This document shows positions 55,997-64,000 of a stretch of 64,000 nucleotides of DNA, piece after piece. Every line of letters starts with the position of its first letter. Positions within the stretch are counted from its first letter, which is position 1. Position numbers and translations under genes: made by a program. The stretch is from Bacteroidetes bacterium GWE2_42_24 (GTDB lineage: Bacteria > Bacteroidota > Bacteroidia > Bacteroidales > TTA-H9), in NCBI GenBank assembly GCA_001768515.1, contig MEOA01000023.1:1-64000 (forward strand). The letters run 5' to 3'. The notes beneath the pieces are model-generated. The model ran no database searches and was not told where the DNA came from. It saw nothing but the letters and a program-made list of their open reading frames with translations.

Positions 55997-57124
55997 TTAA
56001 GGTAAATGAACTTCGGATGGTGTTCCATTGTCCGAAGGGTGATTCATAATATCGTTCTGGCGCCTTATTGATTCTTCATGCACAATCTCGAGTAGTTGCA
56101 TGATAAAATGACGACTGAGCCCAAGCCCTGCTGCACGGCTGATACGATCAATGCTGATTTCGCGCCAACGATCCAACTGAAGGATCGTGATGTTATTTTC
56201 TAACTTATAATGCCCGATCTCATCGATCAGTTCCATTCTCCGCGCCAAAATATCAATTAGCTCGGCATCAAGCCTGTCGATCTCAGAACGGAATTGTTCA
56301 AGTTTCAACTCAAAATGCTCATCGCCCGAAGAACTTCGCATTACCAGAATGTTCCATAGGGTCATCAACTGATCGGGAGTGATCTGCTGCTGCTTGTCGG
56401 TAAGTGCGGACGACGGATCGTGGTGTACTTCAAGCATCAGGCCGTCCATCTCCAGATCAATGGCTTTCTGAGCTACAGAAGCCAATAGTTTTGTATTGCC
56501 ACAAATATGACTGGGGTCAGTAATGACCGGAATACTGGGACAGCGCCGTTTTATTTCAATGGGTAATTCCCACATGGGGGCATTCCGCCAGGGACTCTTC
56601 CGGTAAAAAGAAAAACCCCGGTGAATGGCGGCAAGCTTTCTGATCCCGACGCTGTTGAGCCGTTCAATGCTGCCGATCCACAGATCTGGATCTGGATTTA
56701 AAGGATTTTTAACAAACACGGGGATATCAGTACCTCTAAGGCTCTCGGCAATCTCCTGCACCAGAAAAGGGTTTACGGTGGTGCGGGCACCAATCCAAAC
56801 CATACTAATACCATAACGCAGGGCCAGCTCAACATGCAGCGGTGAGGCCACTTCGATCAGTGTCTTGAGACCTGTTTCTTCATGTACAGTCTTAAGCCAT
56901 TGCAGTGCCTCTTCGCCCATCCCTTCAAATCCTGAAGGGCGTGTTCGAGGCTTCCATACACCTGCCCTGAAAGCAGAAACTTCAGGCTGTAGCGCCAGCA
57001 AGCGGGCAACAGCCAATACCTGTTCCTCTGATTCGGCACTACAAGGCCCTGCAATCAATGGAAGCTGCCCGGCCTTTCCAAGCCATTGGTTTAAGGGAAC
57101 AATGTTTTCTAGTTTGCAATTCAC
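55997..57124 (-). CDS. DAHP synthase (KDO8P-synthase-like) fused to chorismate mutase
   Basis: 375 residues from GTG 57124. The N-terminal DAHP synthase domain is of the type I-beta (KDO8P-like) class, with IAGPCSAESEEQ, FRAGVWKPRTRP, IGARTTVNPF, VKNPLNPDPDLWIG and ITDPSHICG. The C-terminal chorismate mutase (type II, AroQ) has LEQFRSEIDRLDAELIDILARRMELIDEIGHYK. It links the first and a late step of aromatic amino acid synthesis. The frame is open to ATG 57166, but a promoter element sits between. GTG 57124 gives the usual distance to IAGPCSAE. Confidence 0.93.
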   Translation of the reverse strand: MNCKLENIVPLNQWLGKAGQLPLIAGPCSAESEEQVLAVARLLALQPEVSAFRAGVWKPRTRPSGFEGMGEEALQWLKTVHEETGLKTLIEVASPLHVELALRYGISMVWIGARTTVNPFLVQEIAESLRGTDIPVFVKNPLNPDPDLWIGSIERLNSVGIRKLAAIHRGFSFYRKSPWRNAPMWELPIEIKRRCPSIPVITDPSHICGNTKLLASVAQKAIDLEMDGLMLEVHHDPSSALTDKQQQITPDQLMTLWNILVMRSSSGDEHFELKLEQFRSEIDRLDAELIDILARRMELIDEIGHYKLENNITILQLDRWREISIDRISRAAGLGLSRHFIMQLLEIVHEESIRRQNDIMNHPSDNGTPSEVHLP

Positions 57125-57129
57125 GGATG

Positions 57130-57137
57130 CAAAGGTA
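57130..57137 (-). promoter_or_regulatory. Putative -7 element of the DAHP synthase-chorismate mutase gene
   Basis: The minus strand reads TACCTTTG and ends 5 bases before GTG 57124, suggesting a leaderless or very short-leader transcript if used. Confidence 0.45.
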
Positions 57138-57420
57138 GCATCATTGTCTGGATTAGAAAACAACACTAATATGGTTTACAAAATCAAGGTTATGAATAAT
57201 CCCCCGAGGTAATTGTTTAGGTTTGCAGGAAGAAAGATTTCGGATGCAAGTTTACCTACAGGGAGGTGATTCAGACAGGCAATCGGCCAACTCCTTCCGA
57301 TTGGCTAAACTACTCAGCCATTTGGAGGATTCACTTACCCCGCTATATTACCTGTGGTCAGATCGCTTAACCAGGTCACAAATCCGAGCGAATCTGATAA
57401 CATATTCCGTCTGTTGGAAC
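57138..57420. other. Interval with a weak plus-strand ORF
   Basis: A plus-strand frame 57244-57471 (75 codons) is preceded by TAGGTTTG at 57218-57225. It overlaps the 3' end of the adhesin-like gene and shows no family similarity. Most likely not a gene. On the minus strand no continuation of the truncated adhesin-like protein is visible in any frame. Confidence 0.4.
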
Positions 57421-59220
57421 CTAGTCATGTCGTATTGGAATAGCACCTGGCAACGGATTGATTATCAATGATACCGAATCAGAGGATCCACAATTATTGA
57501 CATCAGTAACTGTAACTGTGTAAGTTCCGCCTATGCCCACTGTAATTTGTTGTGTATGTAATCCTGGCGGATCCCAACGGTACGATTTGAACCCGGCACC
57601 GGCATCAAATGTAACAGTTGCCCCTTCACATATAGCGGTATCGGAACCCGCGCTAACCTGAGTAACGGGAAAGAGGCTGATGGCAATGGTATCACTAAGG
57701 TTACAGAAATTATTGGACACATTCACCCAGTATGTTCCAGGGGATGAAACCCACAAATAACGACTTGTGGAACCAGTATTCCACAGGTAGCTTGAATAAC
57801 CTTCGCCGCCATCGAGGCAGGTACTGTCGCCAGGGCATAATGCCATATCAGGCCCCAGGTTTAATGATGAAAACCCGGAAAAGAAACCATAGCTGCATCC
57901 ATCACCATAATCTCCAATTATAACCCCCATTTGAAACAAACCCAATGAATTGCTAACCAGACACGTTGTTCCCATTGGAACCTGCGCAAGCGAATAGGTG
58001 ATCCGGGCAGCTACCCATTGGCCTGCTGTACCTGGTACAGCACTAAACGCGGATGCAGGAATCAGCGTACTGTTTCCATTAAGGGCAAAACCACTCTCAC
58101 AACCAACACGGGTGCAGATGATAAGCCCAAGCTGCTGGGCTGTAGTACGGGTAAATGTTACTGAAGTGGAGCCAGTACAGCCGATGGCGGGAATTACACC
58201 AGAACCCAGTTCACAGCCAAAGCCTGAAGTTTGTAACACCAACACCGGATGGCTTGCATTCAAATAAGTTGCAGAATTGGGAATTGCATAATTATACACC
58301 TCTTTCCGGTTAATATTCGCCACAGTGGAACCTCCATCGAAAGTAAGGACAGTGTTATTTGTCAATCCCAATACATAGATACGCTCGCCACCATTGGTCA
58401 GAAACCCTTTCACGGCAATGTATTCATTTCCCGCCAGTGTCTCGGCGATGAGCTGATCGCCCGTAAGATCAGCACAGCCGGTGATCCCATAGAGCAGGTC
58501 ATCGGTCAGGGTTATAGCAATAGGTTTATCGGAGATTACCTCCGTACCGTGTAAATGATTGACAACAGCCTGACCTGTGGCAACCCCTGACCATGTTTCA
58601 CCCTGATTAAGGATTATCTGGAATGTCACACCTGCAGCATGTCCTACAACTGCTTTCATGGGATTAATGGTAATGGTAGTATTGTTCTGAGTGGCTACAA
58701 TATCAAACTTATTATAGGGGGTGGGAGAATAACTGCCGGAATTTTCAAAATGAGTCTGCCCCGGAATCAGGAAGTTGGTGCCAAGAGCATTACGCCCTTT
58801 CAGTGCATAAATCTCAGGATTACAATTACAATAAGTACTTGCTACTTCATAGTAAACTGTGATGGGATTGGTGGCAGTGATGAGAATACCTTTATTCAGA
58901 ATCGTATTGGCTGGTTTGTTTTCCACGGTCTCGAGGAAAGAAGAGACATCAACTGTTGCTGCTCCGTTGGCGGGAATGTTTCGAACAATCGGGACAAATG
59001 CCGGATTCGCAGGCATCGAGATGGTAACTGTACTTGGCATGTTATAGTTCGATAAACGAAAATAAATTGGTTCATCGAAGCGTTGGGCCCCATTCTTGGA
59101 CACTTCTGGCGCCACAAACCAGAATTGAGTATCAGTCTGTGCCATAAGCCATTTTGGACTTATCGCCAGAACGAGAGAAACTACCCCAATCAACATATAT
59201 ACTGACCGGCTGAGAGACAT
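57421..59220 (-). CDS. IgGFc-binding-like adhesin with PKD-like repeats, probably C-terminally truncated
   Basis: 599 residues. Signal peptide (VSLVLAISPKWLMAQ), a long N-terminal IgGFc-binding-type region (TQFWFVAPEV, GTEVISDKPIAIT, SHPVLVLQTSGFGCE) and two Ig/PKD-like repeats of about 75 residues, each starting with a CPGDST or CEGATV block and ending SYLWNTGST or SYRWDPPG. Such proteins usually carry more repeats and a T9SS sorting domain. Here the frame stops abruptly after INPLPGAIPIRHD without a sorting domain, so a deletion is likely. A possible cell-surface or gliding-type protein. Confidence 0.78.
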   Translation of the reverse strand: MSLSRSVYMLIGVVSLVLAISPKWLMAQTDTQFWFVAPEVSKNGAQRFDEPIYFRLSNYNMPSTVTISMPANPAFVPIVRNIPANGAATVDVSSFLETVENKPANTILNKGILITATNPITVYYEVASTYCNCNPEIYALKGRNALGTNFLIPGQTHFENSGSYSPTPYNKFDIVATQNNTTITINPMKAVVGHAAGVTFQIILNQGETWSGVATGQAVVNHLHGTEVISDKPIAITLTDDLLYGITGCADLTGDQLIAETLAGNEYIAVKGFLTNGGERIYVLGLTNNTVLTFDGGSTVANINRKEVYNYAIPNSATYLNASHPVLVLQTSGFGCELGSGVIPAIGCTGSTSVTFTRTTAQQLGLIICTRVGCESGFALNGNSTLIPASAFSAVPGTAGQWVAARITYSLAQVPMGTTCLVSNSLGLFQMGVIIGDYGDGCSYGFFSGFSSLNLGPDMALCPGDSTCLDGGEGYSSYLWNTGSTSRYLWVSSPGTYWVNVSNNFCNLSDTIAISLFPVTQVSAGSDTAICEGATVTFDAGAGFKSYRWDPPGLHTQQITVGIGGTYTVTVTDVNNCGSSDSVSLIINPLPGAIPIRHD

Positions 59221-59314
59221 TTAAAATACCTTTGACAGTAAAATTAGAAAAACCAAAGGAATAAGGGTCACCCAAACCCACAAATAATTTCTGTATCTGT
59301 TTCAACCATCAAAT

Positions 59315-59361
59315 AAAAAGCGGTCACAGGCCTTGTTTGACAAGCCTGCGACCGCTTTTTT
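59315..59361 (-). terminator. Terminator downstream of the MsrBA gene
   Basis: An 11-bp stem (AAAAAGCGGTC and its complement), extended by CAGG/CCTG and CTTG/CAAG with small mismatches. T-runs occur on both strands. It lies 31 bases after the MsrBA stop. Confidence 0.85.
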
Positions 59362-59391
59362 ATAATTCAAGATTTATTGTGGCAATCCCGA

Positions 59392-60345
59392 TTAAAACCG
59401 CTTCGTGAAGAAATGGCAATAAGGATTCCCTCCTGTTTTGTCATAATAATCCTGATGATACAGTTCAGCAGGCCAGTATATCCCCGCTTTAGTCACTTCG
59501 GTTTCTACATCATAACCCTTTGCTTCGAGCAGTGCTATGAGCTTTTCGGCCACCTCCTTCTGAAAATCATTTTGGTAGAATATGGCCGAACGGTATTGGG
59601 TTCCGACATCAGGTCCCTGCCTGTCAACCTGTGTAGGATCATGGGTTTCAAAGAAAAGGCGTGCAAGCGTCTCGTAGCTTGTCATTGATGGATCAAAGAG
59701 CACCCTTACTGTTTCAGCATGTCCGGTGAGTCCGGTGCATACCTGTTTGTAGGTAGGATTAGCTGTAGTTCCTCCCGTATAGCCAACATCCGTTGCCACC
59801 ACTCCATTGGCCCTCTTCATATAATGCTCGGTTCCCCAGAAGCAACCCGAAGCAAAGAGTGCAATCTCAAATCTGACCGGCAATGAATCACAGGCTTTTA
59901 CAAAGTCCATCGAGATACTGTTTACACAATGCCTTGTGTTTTTTGCAGTAAGCCCCTCCCCTTCGAACACATGCCCGAGATGAGCACCACAATTGGCGCA
60001 AAGGATTTCTGTCCTGCGGCCGTCGGCATCAGGCACTCTGACAACGGCACCTTTGATCTCGTCATCAAAACCGGGCCAGCCACACTGGGAATCAAACTTA
60101 TCGGCCGAAGCATACAACGGGGCATTGCAACGGCGGCATATGTATGTTCCTTCGACCTCATTCTTATAAAGTTTACCAGTATAAGGGGCTTCGGTTCCCT
60201 TAAATAATATCACTTGCTCCTCCTCTGCTGTGAGCATCTTATACCAGGGGTGTGTAGTTTCGTTTGTCATCTTCTTATCAGCTTGGTTCTGGGAACATCC
60301 GGTTAAAGAAAGCGCCAGAAAAATTAAAATCGGGTATAATTTCAT
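59392..60345 (-). CDS. msrBA: Bifunctional peptide methionine sulfoxide reductase MsrB-MsrA, lipoprotein
   Basis: 317 residues. Lipobox LSLTGCSQ (Cys17). The MsrB domain comes first: zinc cysteines CRRCNAP and CANCGAHLGHVF, catalytic Cys in RHCVNSISM. The MsrA domain follows with catalytic GCFWGTEHY and a final YHQDYYDKTG. It repairs both R- and S-methionine sulfoxide in exported proteins. The B-A order is the reverse of the A-B order in Neisseria PilB-type fusions. Probably facing the periplasm, attached to a membrane. Confidence 0.94.
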   Translation of the reverse strand: MKLYPILIFLALSLTGCSQNQADKKMTNETTHPWYKMLTAEEEQVILFKGTEAPYTGKLYKNEVEGTYICRRCNAPLYASADKFDSQCGWPGFDDEIKGAVVRVPDADGRRTEILCANCGAHLGHVFEGEGLTAKNTRHCVNSISMDFVKACDSLPVRFEIALFASGCFWGTEHYMKRANGVVATDVGYTGGTTANPTYKQVCTGLTGHAETVRVLFDPSMTSYETLARLFFETHDPTQVDRQGPDVGTQYRSAIFYQNDFQKEVAEKLIALLEAKGYDVETEVTKAGIYWPAELYHQDYYDKTGGNPYCHFFTKRF

Positions 60346-60457
60346 GTTGAATCAGATCAGTCAGATAATTATACACTTTGAACGGGGTAATGTTTAATAG
60401 CGCAAAAAAATCTCCTCAAATCTGACTTGTCTATAAAACGTTCCGGAGATTTACAAA

Positions 60458-60673
60458 TTGTGTACCCGCGTTCACTTCCGGGATAGTCTTTCAAAAATGT
60501 TTAAAGGTATTACCCTGATCGAAATCTATCATCTGACAGGTTGTTTGGTTTATAGTAAGAAAGGCAGGTCTAAAGGCAACTTTTCTATCATTCCCGACGT
60601 CTTTCCACAAGGAATGCATCTGCTCAAGATTACATCCTCTGACCAGCAGATATTTAAAATTATCCGGAAGTAA
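60458..60673 (+). pseudogene. Orphan T9SS C-terminal sorting domain fragment
   Basis: 71 codons that read IEIYHLTGCLVYSKKGRSKG, then NFSIIPDVFPQGMHLLKI and IFKIIRK. This is the pattern of a type A T9SS sorting domain (xxVEIYNLTGQLVYS ... G.Y.LKI ... K). The preceding part of the domain (VYPNPT) and any cargo are missing, so it is the tail of a lost secreted protein. A terminator still follows it. Confidence 0.7.
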
Positions 60674-60725
60674 AACATTGTTCGCTACATATAACTGGCT
60701 TTTAGGTTTTAATTAGGTTAATAAT

Positions 60726-60752
60726 CCCGGCTATACGCCGGGTTTATTATTT
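60726..60752 (+). terminator. Terminator after the T9SS tail remnant
   Basis: Stem CCCGGC/GCCGGG with a 5-base loop, then TTTATTATTT. Confidence 0.72.
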
Positions 60753-60852
60753 CTACCGACCCTGACGGTTGTTGTCCCGAATCAGGAGAACAGCATTAAC
60801 CAACCATTTGCATGGTAAAGCAAATTACAAATCATAAAAGGGGTTGAAAGCA

Positions 60853-60885
60853 AAACCCCTGTCCCGGAACTCAGGACAGGGGTTT
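60853..60885 (-). terminator. Terminator of the PhoH gene
   Basis: A perfect 12-bp stem AAACCCCTGTCC with a 9-base loop. On the minus strand GGGGTTTTGCTTTC follows, 20 bases after the stop. Confidence 0.78.
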
Positions 60886-60904
60886 ATATCAAAAACAGCA
60901 ATAT

Positions 60905-62284
60905 CTACAACAAATCATTGGCCAGATTTGCCAACTCCGAACGCTCACCCTTCTCAAGCCTTACATGGGCATAAATAGGATGATGCTTAATCTTGTCAAT
61001 AAGGTACGACAAACCATTACTCTGAGAATCGAGGTAAGGAGTATCTATCTGGAAGATATCACCGGTGAAGATGATCTTGGTACCTTCACCAGCCCTCGTG
61101 ATAATAGTCTTCACCTCATGGGGGGTCAGGTTTTGGGCTTCATCAACGATAAAGCAGATGTTCGACAGACTGCGTCCTCTGATGAAAGCCAATGGTGAGA
61201 TGACAATCTTCTCGGTTTGGAGCATCTCATCAAACTGCCCGTATTCCTTGTCGCGTTCACTATATTGGTTTTTAATAAACTTCAGGTTGTCGTGCAAAGG
61301 CTCCATGTAAGGAGTGATCTTCTCATTTGCATCCCCGGGCAGGAAGCCAAGATCCTTATTACTCAGCGGCACAATGGGACGGGCAAGGTAAATCTGTTTA
61401 AAATTCCTTCGCTGATCAAGAGCTCCGGCCAGGGCCAGCAAGGTCTTTCCGGTTCCTGCCACCCCCTGAAGGGTGACCAGTTTTACCTCCGGATTGGCGA
61501 TGGCATGCAGCGCAAATACCTGCTCGGCGTTACGGGGAGTAATACGCTGAACGGGATGTTTGTCGATCCTTTCAATATGCATTGTTATGGCATTGTAGAA
61601 ACCGAGCGCCGAACTCACAGGACTATTCAGAATGAAATATTGGTTTGCGATAGGCTCCCTGACACCAATCTCCCGAGAGTCACACCATCCCTGTTGATAA
61701 AGCTGCTCAATAAGCCCGGGATCAAGGTCATTGATTTCAGATGTCCCTTTGTATAGAAGATCCAGATCTTTAATCTTACCCGTCTCGAAATCTTCGGCCT
61801 GAAGACCGAGTGACTTGGCTTTAATTCGCAGATTAATGTCCTTCGACACCATGATCACCTTCCGTTCCGGATTCTGCTCCCGCAGCATAAGGGCAGCGCT
61901 GAGGATACGATGATCGTTCTTATAGCCGCCAAAGATCTGCTGCACATCCGAGCTACTCCGTTCATCAATCACAATCCTGAAACGTCCCCCCTTCCTGTTT
62001 TCTAAGGGAACCCAATCTGATATGAGTTTTTTCTCTGAAAGCCTGTCAAGAATCCGGATGAACTCACGGGCTTCAAAATTCTTCATCTCGTTGCCCTTTT
62101 TGAAATTATCAAGTTCTTCGAGTACGGTAATCGGAATGGCAATATCATTGTCATCAAAGCTGTTGATAGCATCGTGATTATACAAGATCACCGAGGTATC
62201 AAGCACAAAAATCTTCTTTGGACTCTTTGAGCCATTCTTTTTTCCATTAACCGGTTTTACAATCTCTTCTTTTTTTGTAGCCAT
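60905..62284 (-). CDS. PIN-PhoH family ATPase
   Basis: 459 residues. The N-terminal PIN nuclease-like domain (KIFVLDTSVILYNHDAI, VLEELDNFKKG) is followed by a PhoH ATPase domain with Walker A LQGVAGTGKTLLALAG and Walker B CFIVDEAQNLTPHE. This is the YlaK/PhoH2 type, linked to RNA unwinding and cleavage in other bacteria. Its PIN acidic residues look intact. It starts at ATG 62284 with a lysine-rich linker. A TAGTTTTG element lies upstream. Confidence 0.92.
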   Translation of the reverse strand: MATKKEEIVKPVNGKKNGSKSPKKIFVLDTSVILYNHDAINSFDDNDIAIPITVLEELDNFKKGNEMKNFEAREFIRILDRLSEKKLISDWVPLENRKGGRFRIVIDERSSSDVQQIFGGYKNDHRILSAALMLREQNPERKVIMVSKDINLRIKAKSLGLQAEDFETGKIKDLDLLYKGTSEINDLDPGLIEQLYQQGWCDSREIGVREPIANQYFILNSPVSSALGFYNAITMHIERIDKHPVQRITPRNAEQVFALHAIANPEVKLVTLQGVAGTGKTLLALAGALDQRRNFKQIYLARPIVPLSNKDLGFLPGDANEKITPYMEPLHDNLKFIKNQYSERDKEYGQFDEMLQTEKIVISPLAFIRGRSLSNICFIVDEAQNLTPHEVKTIITRAGEGTKIIFTGDIFQIDTPYLDSQSNGLSYLIDKIKHHPIYAHVRLEKGERSELANLANDLL

Positions 62285-62312
62285 AACAGTTGAAATTTTA
62301 GGTTAGCGCTAT

Positions 62313-62320
62313 CAAAACTA
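62313..62320 (-). promoter_or_regulatory. Putative -7 element of the PhoH gene
   Basis: The minus strand reads TAGTTTTG, 28 bases before ATG 62284. Confidence 0.45.
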
Positions 62321-62404
62321 CTACAATTCCAACGAAAGTGTCTTCCGATAAGGAAAAAACTCCCCCCCTCTTCATGAAGCCATTGCAAACTAACCCGAAA
62401 GAAG

Positions 62405-62412
62405 TATCTTTG
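62405..62412 (+). promoter_or_regulatory. Putative -7 element of the membrane glycosyltransferase
   Basis: TATCTTTG, 21 bases before ATG 62434. Confidence 0.6.
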
Positions 62413-62433
62413 AATTAAGAAAAAAATGAAACC

Positions 62434-63654
62434 ATGGAAACTTTGTTGCTACAGTTATTGCTGGGATTGAACTGGCTGCTTTGGGGTGTCATCGCCCTGA
62501 TGGTAGTATTTCTTGTCATTCTGGCCATTGCAGGTTGCTTCAGGAGAACACCAATTTTTGCTCCTGCAAAACAATTCCGTAAGATTGCTGTCCTCATTCC
62601 ATCCTACAAAGAAGATCAGGTTATTCTGGAGGTGGCAGCCGATGCCCTGCATCAGGACTATCCAACCGGCCGGTATGATGTTGTCGTCATTGCCGACAGC
62701 CTGAAACCCGAAACCATTCAAGTGTTGAAGTCGATGCCCATCAAAGTGGTTGAAGTGAAATTCGACAAAAGCACCAAAGCCAAATCGCTCAACTTTGCAT
62801 TGGACAAACTAGGTAAGGCTTATGATATCGCGCTTGTGCTTGATGCCGACAACCTGATGGCCGCCAACTTTCTTACCCTGATCAACAATGCCTTCGATGC
62901 CGGATTCTTTGCAGTACAAGGACACCGTGTTGCAAAGAACATGAACACCCCGGTAGCCATCCTCGATGCCATTAGCGAAGAGATCAACAACCACTTTTTC
63001 AGAAAAGGATACAGGGCACTTGGATTAAGCAGTTCCCTTATCGGTTCAGGGATGGCGTTCGATTTCCGGATGTACAAAAGCGTAATGAAAACCGTAGATG
63101 CAGTTGGCGGCTTCGACAAACACCTCGAACTATTCTTTACAAGTAACCGTGTGATGGTTGAATATCTCGATGATGCTTACTGCTACGATGAGAAGGTGCA
63201 AAATTTCGAAACACTGGGGAACCAGCGCCGCAGGTGGCTCTCAGTTCAGTTTATCTACCTTGGACGAAATGCACTTCCCGCTATCAGAGCGCTGTTCGCC
63301 AATGGCAACATCGACTACTTTACCCGCACATGGCAACAGGCACAGATTCCCCGCATCCTGCTGCTGGGTGTTACATCCATTATCATGATAGTGTCGCTGA
63401 TCTTCTGGCCCTCGGTCGAAACAAAAGCCTGGACAGGTTTGTGGGCATTGATGGTAATAGCATTTGTACTCAGTGTTCCCCGTTCGTTCTATAACAAGGA
63501 CCTCTTCGGAGCACTTCTGCACATCCCTATGGGGATGTGGAAGATGCTTCTCTCACTGCTCAGGATCAAGGGAGCCAACAAAACATTCATTCATACGGCA
63601 CATACATCTACGGCACCCCATCTCCAAAAGAGGCCCGGCACAGGTAAAAAATGA
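62434..63654 (+). CDS. Membrane glycosyltransferase family 2, cellulose-synthase-like
   Basis: 406 residues. One N-terminal helix (about 5-35), GT-A domain with VLIPSYKEDQVI, DIALVLDADNLM, GSGMAF and the QxxRW-type motif NQRRRWLSVQF (about 265-275), then two or three C-terminal helices. This is the processive or polysaccharide-synthase type with the active site on the cytoplasmic face. The sugar product is unknown. A lone gene, followed by tRNA-Arg. Confidence 0.9.
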   Translation: METLLLQLLLGLNWLLWGVIALMVVFLVILAIAGCFRRTPIFAPAKQFRKIAVLIPSYKEDQVILEVAADALHQDYPTGRYDVVVIADSLKPETIQVLKSMPIKVVEVKFDKSTKAKSLNFALDKLGKAYDIALVLDADNLMAANFLTLINNAFDAGFFAVQGHRVAKNMNTPVAILDAISEEINNHFFRKGYRALGLSSSLIGSGMAFDFRMYKSVMKTVDAVGGFDKHLELFFTSNRVMVEYLDDAYCYDEKVQNFETLGNQRRRWLSVQFIYLGRNALPAIRALFANGNIDYFTRTWQQAQIPRILLLGVTSIIMIVSLIFWPSVETKAWTGLWALMVIAFVLSVPRSFYNKDLFGALLHIPMGMWKMLLSLLRIKGANKTFIHTAHTSTAPHLQKRPGTGKK

Positions 63655-63684
63655 AACGTGCTGTTAAAGTTCAGGAAAACATCG

Positions 63685-63692
63685 TAAATTTG
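63685..63692 (+). promoter_or_regulatory. Putative -7 element of tRNA-Arg(CCG)
   Basis: TAAATTTG ends 11 bases before the tRNA 5' end. Confidence 0.5.
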
Positions 63693-63703
63693 CCACGCTT
63701 TAT

Positions 63704-63779
63704 GGCCCCGTAGTTCAATGGATAGAATATCAGATTCCGGTTCTGCAGGTTGTGGGTTCGAGTCCCGCCGGGGTCACCA
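63704..63779 (+). tRNA. tRNA-Arg, anticodon CCG
   Basis: Acceptor GGCCCCG/CGGGGTC (one G-U), D stem GTTC/GAAT, anticodon stem TCAGA/TCTGC with a mismatch in its outer pair, loop TTCCGGT with CCG at 63737-63739, and T stem GTGGG/CCCGC around TTCGAGT. The discriminator is A, and CCA is encoded (63777-63779). It decodes CGG. Its first 24 bases are identical to tRNA-Arg(CCT) at 7680. Confidence 0.93.
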
Positions 63780-63794
63780 GGTTAATTTGCTTAT

Positions 63795-63834
63795 ACAGAG
63801 GTATGATTTCTCTTCATACCTCTGTTGTTTTTTT
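63795..63834 (+). terminator. Terminator after tRNA-Arg(CCG)
   Basis: A perfect 12-bp stem ACAGAGGTATGA with a 7-base loop, then TGTTTTTTT. It lies 16 bases after the tRNA. Confidence 0.9.
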
Positions 63835-64000
63835 AGTTAATTCATTAGTAAGGACTGTTTATTATCAAATAGACAATTTATCAATAACCAATTTCAACAA
63901 TTAGAAACCTAATTGTTTCATTCCTAAAGCATCCAGGAAAACATTTTAGGAGGGCAGAATTTGCCAGTATTGCACCACCACGATTTAAGTGACAAGCCAG

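Noticed and set aside
57223-57471. Plus-strand ORF of 82 codons behind a TAGGTTTG element
   Set aside because: Overlaps the coding end of the adhesin-like gene on the other strand and has no recognisable domain; the element alone is weak evidence.
7680-63779. Two tRNA-Arg genes with identical first 24 bases as ends of a 56-kb integrated element
   Set aside because: The identity is expected for isoacceptors, the 3' halves differ, and the interval holds housekeeping genes and no integrase.

Overview
The window is chromosomal DNA from a member of the Bacteroidota, most likely a Bacteroidales or Marinilabiliales-type organism. The evidence is: many start-proximal promoters of the phylum-specific -7 type TAnnTTTG; an ECF sigma / FecR / TonB-receptor / DUF4249 locus; remnants of type IX secretion (T9SS) proteins; RHS tips; a MsrB-MsrA lipoprotein; and a DAHP synthase fused to chorismate mutase. 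No integrase, phage module, CRISPR array or rRNA was found. Two tRNA-Arg genes (anticodons CCT and CCG) are present.

Layout. 0-1.8 kb: an RHS tip with a JAB-like toxin end and broken RHS debris behind it. 1.8-7.5 kb: a putative outer-membrane protein, folD, and a large TPR/DUF3857/transglutaminase exported protein, then tRNA-Arg(CCT). 8.3-9.9 kb: a GNAT acetyltransferase coupled to an alanine/ornithine-racemase-like PLP enzyme. 10.3-22.0 kb: an accessory lipid/glycan region. It holds two tandem sulfotransferases (+), a convergent operon ACP > KAS III > SDR > GT2 > GNAT (-), a 1.65 kb decayed spacer, and three tandem paralogous radical-SAM proteins with the domain layout of hopanoid methylase HpnP (+). 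22.1-26.2 kb: an operon encoding an archaeal-type GatDE tRNA-dependent amidotransferase. 27.1-34.4 kb: an RND efflux operon headed by two stacked TetR regulators. 34.7-45.8 kb: mnmA, a lipoprotein, the PBP2-RodA pair, then a mostly plus-strand run (DUF5714, outer-membrane protein, ferredoxin-nitroreductase, DUF3795, exonuclease/phosphatase, phosphopantetheinyl transferase, formyltransferase). 45.8-47.2 kb: a gene-free spacer with REP-like units and the second copy of a dispersed repeat. 47.2-53.4 kb: the ECF sigma / anti-sigma / TonB receptor locus. 53.4-62.3 kb: LOG-family hydrolase, oligoendopeptidase F, DAHP synthase-chorismate mutase, a truncated adhesin-like protein, MsrBA, an orphan T9SS tail, and PhoH. 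62.4-63.8 kb: a membrane glycosyltransferase and tRNA-Arg(CCG).

How the genes may work together. The minus-strand ACP operon has the parts needed to build a short 3-hydroxyacyl chain (ACP, KAS III, SDR reductase) and to place it on an amino sugar (GNAT), with a polyprenyl-phosphate-type GT2. This resembles the logic of viosamine-type sugar acylation. The phosphopantetheinyl transferase at 44.2 kb could activate the ACP. The neighbouring sulfotransferases and radical-SAM proteins could modify the same or a related surface lipid or glycan, but that link is inference. The strongest surprises are GatDE, normally a hallmark of archaea, and the triplicated HpnP-like radical-SAM array of unknown substrate.
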